From positions 62,001-126,000 of the forward strand of contig JAFTQW010000040.1 of the NCBI GenBank assembly GCA_017462565.1: a DNA stretch of 64,000 nt. Direction: 5' to 3'. Positions 61,150 to 64,000 of this stretch are shown piece after piece. The position numbers and the translations under genes were made by a program. The number at the start of each line of letters is the position of its first letter. The stretch's first letter is position 1. The DNA comes from Ruminococcus sp. GTDB taxonomy: Bacteria > Bacillota > Clostridia > Oscillospirales > Ruminococcaceae. The notes beneath the pieces are model-generated. The model did not search any database. It was not told the origin of the DNA and saw nothing but the letters and a program-made list of their open reading frames with translations.

Positions 61150-61184
61150 CTGAACAGGCTTAAAAAGACTGTTCAGTATTTTTT
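61150..61184 (+). terminator. Terminator of the GyrI/DUF3795 operon
   Basis: CTGAACAG (61150-61157) pairs with CTGTTCAG (61169-61176) around an 11-base loop, followed by TATTTTTT. Confidence 0.85.
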
Positions 61185-61502
61185 ATTATCTGACCGTTCT
61201 TATATCAAATTTAAGTGCATGGCAATAGCATTTACTTTTTTAAGTTAGTTATAAAGGGGAGTACCCGCCTAACAAGCCCCCGTCCCCTCTGTCAGCAAGC
61301 CGACATCTCCCCACACTGTGGAGAGTCACCCTTTGGAAACCCAGTATTAATAAATTCTAATCTCAATAAGGGATTAGAATTTATTAGGACAGAATGCTCA
61401 GACGGAAATAACTCCGTTCAACAAGAGATCACAGAAACAAAGTCTGCTTAATAAACATAATAAAAGTAAATACTGTCACCCCGGGTTTAAGAAATAATTC
61501 TC
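61185..61502. repeat. Non-coding interval with repeat remnants and a 15-bp perfect hairpin
   Basis: No gene is visible. At 61270-61330 there is a degenerate CCCC-TCTGTCAGCAAGCCGACA and CTCCCCACACTGTGGAGAG tract, which looks like an old palindromic intergenic repeat. At 61348-61362 and 61372-61386 lies a perfect 15-bp inverted repeat (TAATAAATTCTAATC) with a 9-base loop. The flank to 61490 has no clear feature. Confidence 0.55.
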
Positions 61503-61531
61503 TTGATTTTGCATGATGTTTATGTTATACT
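61503..61531 (+). promoter_or_regulatory. Promoter of cca
   Basis: TTGATT (61503-61508), a 17-base spacer and TATACT (61526-61531). It gives a leader of about 108 bases. Confidence 0.75.
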
Positions 61532-61646
61532 ATAAACACTAAAACCTGATCGGTATTTTTTGCCAAACAAGAAAAAAAGCAGCAACACACAGTTGCAAAG
61601 CCTGAAAAAATGCAGCAGATAACAGACATGAAAGGCCGGTGAAATC

Positions 61647-63047
61647 ATGACAGATACAGAAATTGCCAAGCTTATCGCACAAAAGACAGCAGAACTGGGC
61701 GGAGCAGTCTACTTTGTAGGCGGCTTTGTCCGTGACAGGATTTTAATGCGTGAAAATAAGGATATTGACATTGAGATTCACGGTATCACGCCAACGCAGT
61801 TGGAAGATATTCTGGATTCTGTCGGCGAATGTATCCAGATTGGCAAGAGTTTCGGAATTTACGGTTTAAAGGGATATTCCATAGATATCGCACTTCCTCG
61901 TACGGAGCGTCTGATCGGTACCGGTCACAAAGATTTTGAGATAACTGCCGATCCTTTTATGGGGACTTATGAGGCGGCAAGACGGAGAGATTTCACGATC
62001 AACGCCCTGATGGAGAACGTCCTCACAGGCGAGATCATCGACCATTTCGGCGGACAGGCAGATTTGCAGCAAGGGGTACTCCGTCACATTGACGATGCGA
62101 CATTTGCAGAAGACCCTTTGCGAGTTCTACGAACCGCACAGTTTGCCGCAAGATTTGATTTCACGATTACAGCCGAAACTGTTGCATTGTGCCGTGATAT
62201 CGACCTATCTACGCTTTCGGGCGAACGCATTATGCTGGAAATGGAAAAGGCTCTGCTGAAATCGGACAGACCGTCTGTATTCTTCGAGCAAATGAAGCGT
62301 ATGAACCAGTTGGATTTCTGGTTTCCGGAGTTAAAAGCACTCATAGGACTTCCTCAAAATCAGGAGCATCACCGGGAGGGCGATACATGGACGCATACCA
62401 TGATGGTACTGGACGAGGCGGCGAAACGAATGGGTATCGTGAAATATTCGCTGGGATTTATGCTGTCCGCACTCTGCCATGATTTCGGCAAGGCAGTATG
62501 CACAACAGAAATAAATGGCGTAATTCACTCCTACAGTCACGAAACCGAAGGGCTGCCGCTGGCAGAGCAGTTCCTTGCACGCATCACAACGGAAACGAAG
62601 CTGATCAAGTACGTTCTGAACATGACAGAACTGCACATGACTCCCAATATTATGGCAGGAGCAAGATCAAAGTTGAAATCCACCAACAGGCTGTTTGATT
62701 CCGCAGTCGAGCCGTTTGACCTGATACAGCTCAGTATCTGCGACAGTCTCGGCAAGATTCCGCAGCGTAACGATTCGGAAGAATTTCTGATGCAGAGATA
62801 CCGGAAGTTTCAGGAGATCATGGCAAGACCCTATGTCATGGGCAGAGACCTGATCGAAGCGGGCTTAAAGCCCTGCGAGCAGTTTTCGGAGATTCTTGCA
62901 TATGCACATAAACTGCGGCTTGCAGGATGTGACAAGGACAATACGCTCCGTCAGTGCATTGCTTATGCGAAGAAAGTATTAAAGATGAAATCGGACAAAG
63001 AAAAAGGCGGTCTTTGTTTTGGTACAGAAGCCGATAAAAAGATTTAG
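61647..63047 (+). CDS. cca: CCA tRNA nucleotidyltransferase
   Basis: A 466-residue class II nucleotidyltransferase that adds or repairs the 3' CCA of tRNA. The head domain has FVGGFVRDRI and DIDIEIHG (catalytic Asp pair), with RRRDFTINALM and AEDPLRVLRTAQFAARF of the neck. A C-terminal HD phosphohydrolase region (HHREGDTWTHTMMVLDEA ... LCHDFGKA) is present. The start ATG has GGCCGGTG upstream. It lies between the GyrI/DUF3795 operon and crcB, inside the spoIIID-bounded segment. Confidence 0.93.
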   Translation: MTDTEIAKLIAQKTAELGGAVYFVGGFVRDRILMRENKDIDIEIHGITPTQLEDILDSVGECIQIGKSFGIYGLKGYSIDIALPRTERLIGTGHKDFEITADPFMGTYEAARRRDFTINALMENVLTGEIIDHFGGQADLQQGVLRHIDDATFAEDPLRVLRTAQFAARFDFTITAETVALCRDIDLSTLSGERIMLEMEKALLKSDRPSVFFEQMKRMNQLDFWFPELKALIGLPQNQEHHREGDTWTHTMMVLDEAAKRMGIVKYSLGFMLSALCHDFGKAVCTTEINGVIHSYSHETEGLPLAEQFLARITTETKLIKYVLNMTELHMTPNIMAGARSKLKSTNRLFDSAVEPFDLIQLSICDSLGKIPQRNDSEEFLMQRYRKFQEIMARPYVMGRDLIEAGLKPCEQFSEILAYAHKLRLAGCDKDNTLRQCIAYAKKVLKMKSDKEKGGLCFGTEADKKI

Positions 63048-63078
63048 GTGCTGTATAGTACAATATAGGCTATAACAA

Positions 63079-63114
63079 TTAAGGCAACACAATCTTTGTG
63101 CAGTGTTGCCTTAA
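63079..63114. repeat. 12-bp perfect inverted repeat between cca and crcB
   Basis: TTAAGGCAACAC (63079-63090) and GTGTTGCCTTAA (63103-63114), with an inner CACAA/TTGTG pairing option. No T run follows on the plus strand, so it is a poor terminator. It looks like a dispersed palindromic intergenic element. Confidence 0.65.
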
Positions 63115-63136
63115 ATCAAAATTACTCGAGGTAAAT

Positions 63137-63502
63137 ATGAAATTTTTATTTGTAGCTCTTGGCGGAGCAATCGGAGCGATGGGAAGGTATACAATCAGCC
63201 TTATCCCAATCAAAACTGAATTTCCCATATTGACATTGACAACCAATATTATCGGTGCTGTCATGATAGGATTTATTGTCGGCATTGCCGCCGGAAAAGA
63301 TAATGTTTCCACGAATACGGTGTTGTTCTGGAAAACGGGTATCTGCGGAGGATTTACAACCTTTTCCACTTTTTCCCTTGAAGCGATCACACTGCTGGAA
63401 AACAAGTCCTTTTTATCAGGCGGAATTTACATTGTATTGAGCATGATCGGTTGTATCATAGGTGTCTGGAGCGGCAGGAAACTGTCTGCGCTTGTCGGAT
63501 GA
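63137..63502 (+). CDS. crcB: CrcB/FluC-type fluoride channel
   Basis: A 121-residue membrane protein with four hydrophobic segments: FVALGGAIGAMGRY at the N-terminus, TLTTNIIGAVMIGFIVG, and the hallmark GICGGFTTFSTFSLE. Fluc channels are dual-topology homodimers that export fluoride. A second crcB copy often lies nearby but is not seen here. GAGG lies 5 bases before the chosen ATG. I found no convincing fluoride riboswitch in the 89 bases upstream. Confidence 0.93.
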   Translation: MKFLFVALGGAIGAMGRYTISLIPIKTEFPILTLTTNIIGAVMIGFIVGIAAGKDNVSTNTVLFWKTGICGGFTTFSTFSLEAITLLENKSFLSGGIYIVLSMIGCIIGVWSGRKLSALVG

Positions 63503-63573
63503 AAGGTATTGATGCGAGCTGTTATTATGAGTGATATTTTGCAATAGCGGCAAGTATAAGAATTGGCGTATAT

Positions 63574-63631
63574 CCACGAATCGTAGGATTTCCTGTTTTG
63601 CATGATTCTACGGCTCGTGGGTTTCTTTTTT
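63574..63631 (+). terminator. Terminator downstream of crcB
   Basis: CCACGA(at)CGTAG... (63574 onward) pairs with ...CTACG(gc)TCGTGG (ending 63620) in a long interrupted stem, followed by G-TTTCTTTTTT. The rest of the 369-base gap to spoIIID shows no convincing gene. Confidence 0.75.
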
Positions 63632-63820
63632 GGGCAGATACATGATATCGTTGTATGAAAGTTGTTCATCATGAATACATATAATTTTATGAATAATCCG
63701 GTTGTCAATAGCATACTCCTCAATGATCTGAAGAAGAATCGACGCAGCAAAGCTGTGCATAGCCGTTTTTTCCCGGAAGAGGTTTTTAGAGGCTGCCTTA
63801 TGTAAATTCGTTCTTTTTCC

Positions 63821-63859
63821 CTTTTTTCAGCATATAATTGAAAGAACCGCTGAAAAAAG
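63821..63859 (+). promoter_or_regulatory. Dyad enclosing the -10 of spoIIID
   Basis: CTTTTTTCAGC (63821-63831) and GCTGAAAAAAG (63849-63859) are perfect 11-bp inverted arms, with CATATAATT at 63831-63839 beginning at the end of the left arm. The right arm abuts the GGAGGG ribosome site. A nested GTTCTTT/AAAGAAC pair (63810-63816, 63841-63847) is also present. The same layout occurs at 56682-56719. Confidence 0.65.
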
Positions 63860-63871
63860 GAGGGAACTATT

Positions 63872-64000
63872 TTGAAGGCTCAGCCAAACCAGAGAGCGGT
63901 TATTCTCGGACAGTACATCGTTGAACATAAAGCAACTGTCCGTGCCGCAGCGAAAATTTTCGGAATTTCTAAAAGTACGGTACATAAAGACGTAAGTGAA
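63872..64000 (+). CDS. spoIIID: Sporulation transcriptional regulator SpoIIID (3' end outside window)
   Basis: From a TTG start, with GGAGGG 7 bases upstream, 43 codons are visible: KAQPNQRAVILGQYIVEHKA, then TVRAAAKIFGISKSTVHKDV. This matches the helix-turn-helix of SpoIIID, the mother-cell regulator of sporulation (Bacillus: GKYIVETKKTVRVIAKEFGV, SKSTVHKDL). The family is about 85-95 residues, so roughly half is missing beyond base 64000. An extra truncated copy lies 7.1 kb upstream. Confidence 0.9.
   Translation, partial: MKAQPNQRAVILGQYIVEHKATVRAAAKIFGISKSTVHKDVSE

Noticed and set aside
63048-63136. Fluoride riboswitch before crcB
   Set aside because: The 89 bases hold a dispersed-type palindrome but none of the conserved riboswitch motifs that I could recognise by eye.
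63608-63760. A 50-codon minus-strand frame downstream of crcB
   Set aside because: It overlaps the crcB terminator and no family is recognised. It could be a gene remnant, but the evidence is too thin.
1-64000. CRISPR array, prophage, tRNA or rRNA genes
   Set aside because: No regularly spaced repeats, phage structural genes or tRNA-like cloverleaf ends caught my eye. A tRNAscan/Infernal run would be needed to exclude small RNAs formally.

Overview
The window reads as chromosome from a low-to-moderate GC Bacillota of the class Clostridia, most likely a fibre-degrading Ruminococcus or close relative. The evidence is a secreted GH48 cellulase and a transglutaminase-like protein that both end in dockerin modules, a Bacillota-type gene order around gmk/priA/prkC and around divIVA/sepF, and sporulation genes (spoVM, spoIIID). 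Promoters are easy to read: most are TTGACA/TATAAT-like with 17-base spacers. I saw no rRNA, tRNA, CRISPR array or complete transposon, but no covariance-model or repeat search was possible.

Layout. (1) 1-5.1 kb: 3' end of recQ, a LytTR regulator with a DUF3021 membrane partner, a split transketolase, a GyrI-like protein and a Cof-type HAD phosphatase. (2) 5.1-25.2 kb, minus strand: a long housekeeping series read miaB, two lipoproteins, ylbF, mutS, two unknown genes, mutL, a small membrane protein, miaA, hfq, an HlyD-like protein, yggS, sepF, ylmH, divIVA, ileS, lspA, rluA-type. It joins mismatch repair, tRNA modification and the septum/cell-wall divIVA cluster. (3) 25.2-26.7 kb, plus strand: an orphan Phd/YefM-like gene, then pspA with a strong promoter, an 18-bp perfect inverted repeat in its leader and a 55-residue membrane protein. 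(4) 26.7-30.4 kb, minus strand: purA, transglutaminase-dockerin, and a membrane protein with repeated APVLD motifs.

(5) 30.4-44.4 kb, minus strand: one compact cluster from a single recognisable promoter: yicC, remA, gmk, rpoZ, priA, def, fmt, a YugP-type metallopeptidase, rsmB, rlmN, stp, prkC, rsgA, thiN, and the tiny spoVM (27 codons), whose identity is supported by its place after thiN. Compared with Bacillus subtilis, coaBC and rpe are missing from this order. (6) 44.4-47.1 kb: the GH48-dockerin gene with its own promoter and terminator. (7) 47.4-54.6 kb, plus strand: a Gld-like ABC system (ATPase, permease, GldG-like and DUF4340 proteins), a small anchored protein and uvrC. (8) 54.6-56.6 kb, minus strand: a polyferredoxin membrane protein and a cysteine synthase.

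(9) 56.7-64 kb, plus strand: the most accessory-looking part. It is bracketed by two direct copies of the spoIIID promoter and 5' coding region. The left copy is truncated (47 codons, own terminator); the right copy looks normal but runs off the window. Between them lie two GNAT acetyltransferases, a WYL regulator, a tightly coupled four-gene set alternating GyrI-like and DUF3795 proteins (one fused to a flavin-reductase-like domain), cca and a fluoride channel gene. The GyrI/DUF3795 operon and the spoIIID duplication around it are my best candidates for something not yet described. Their function is inference only.
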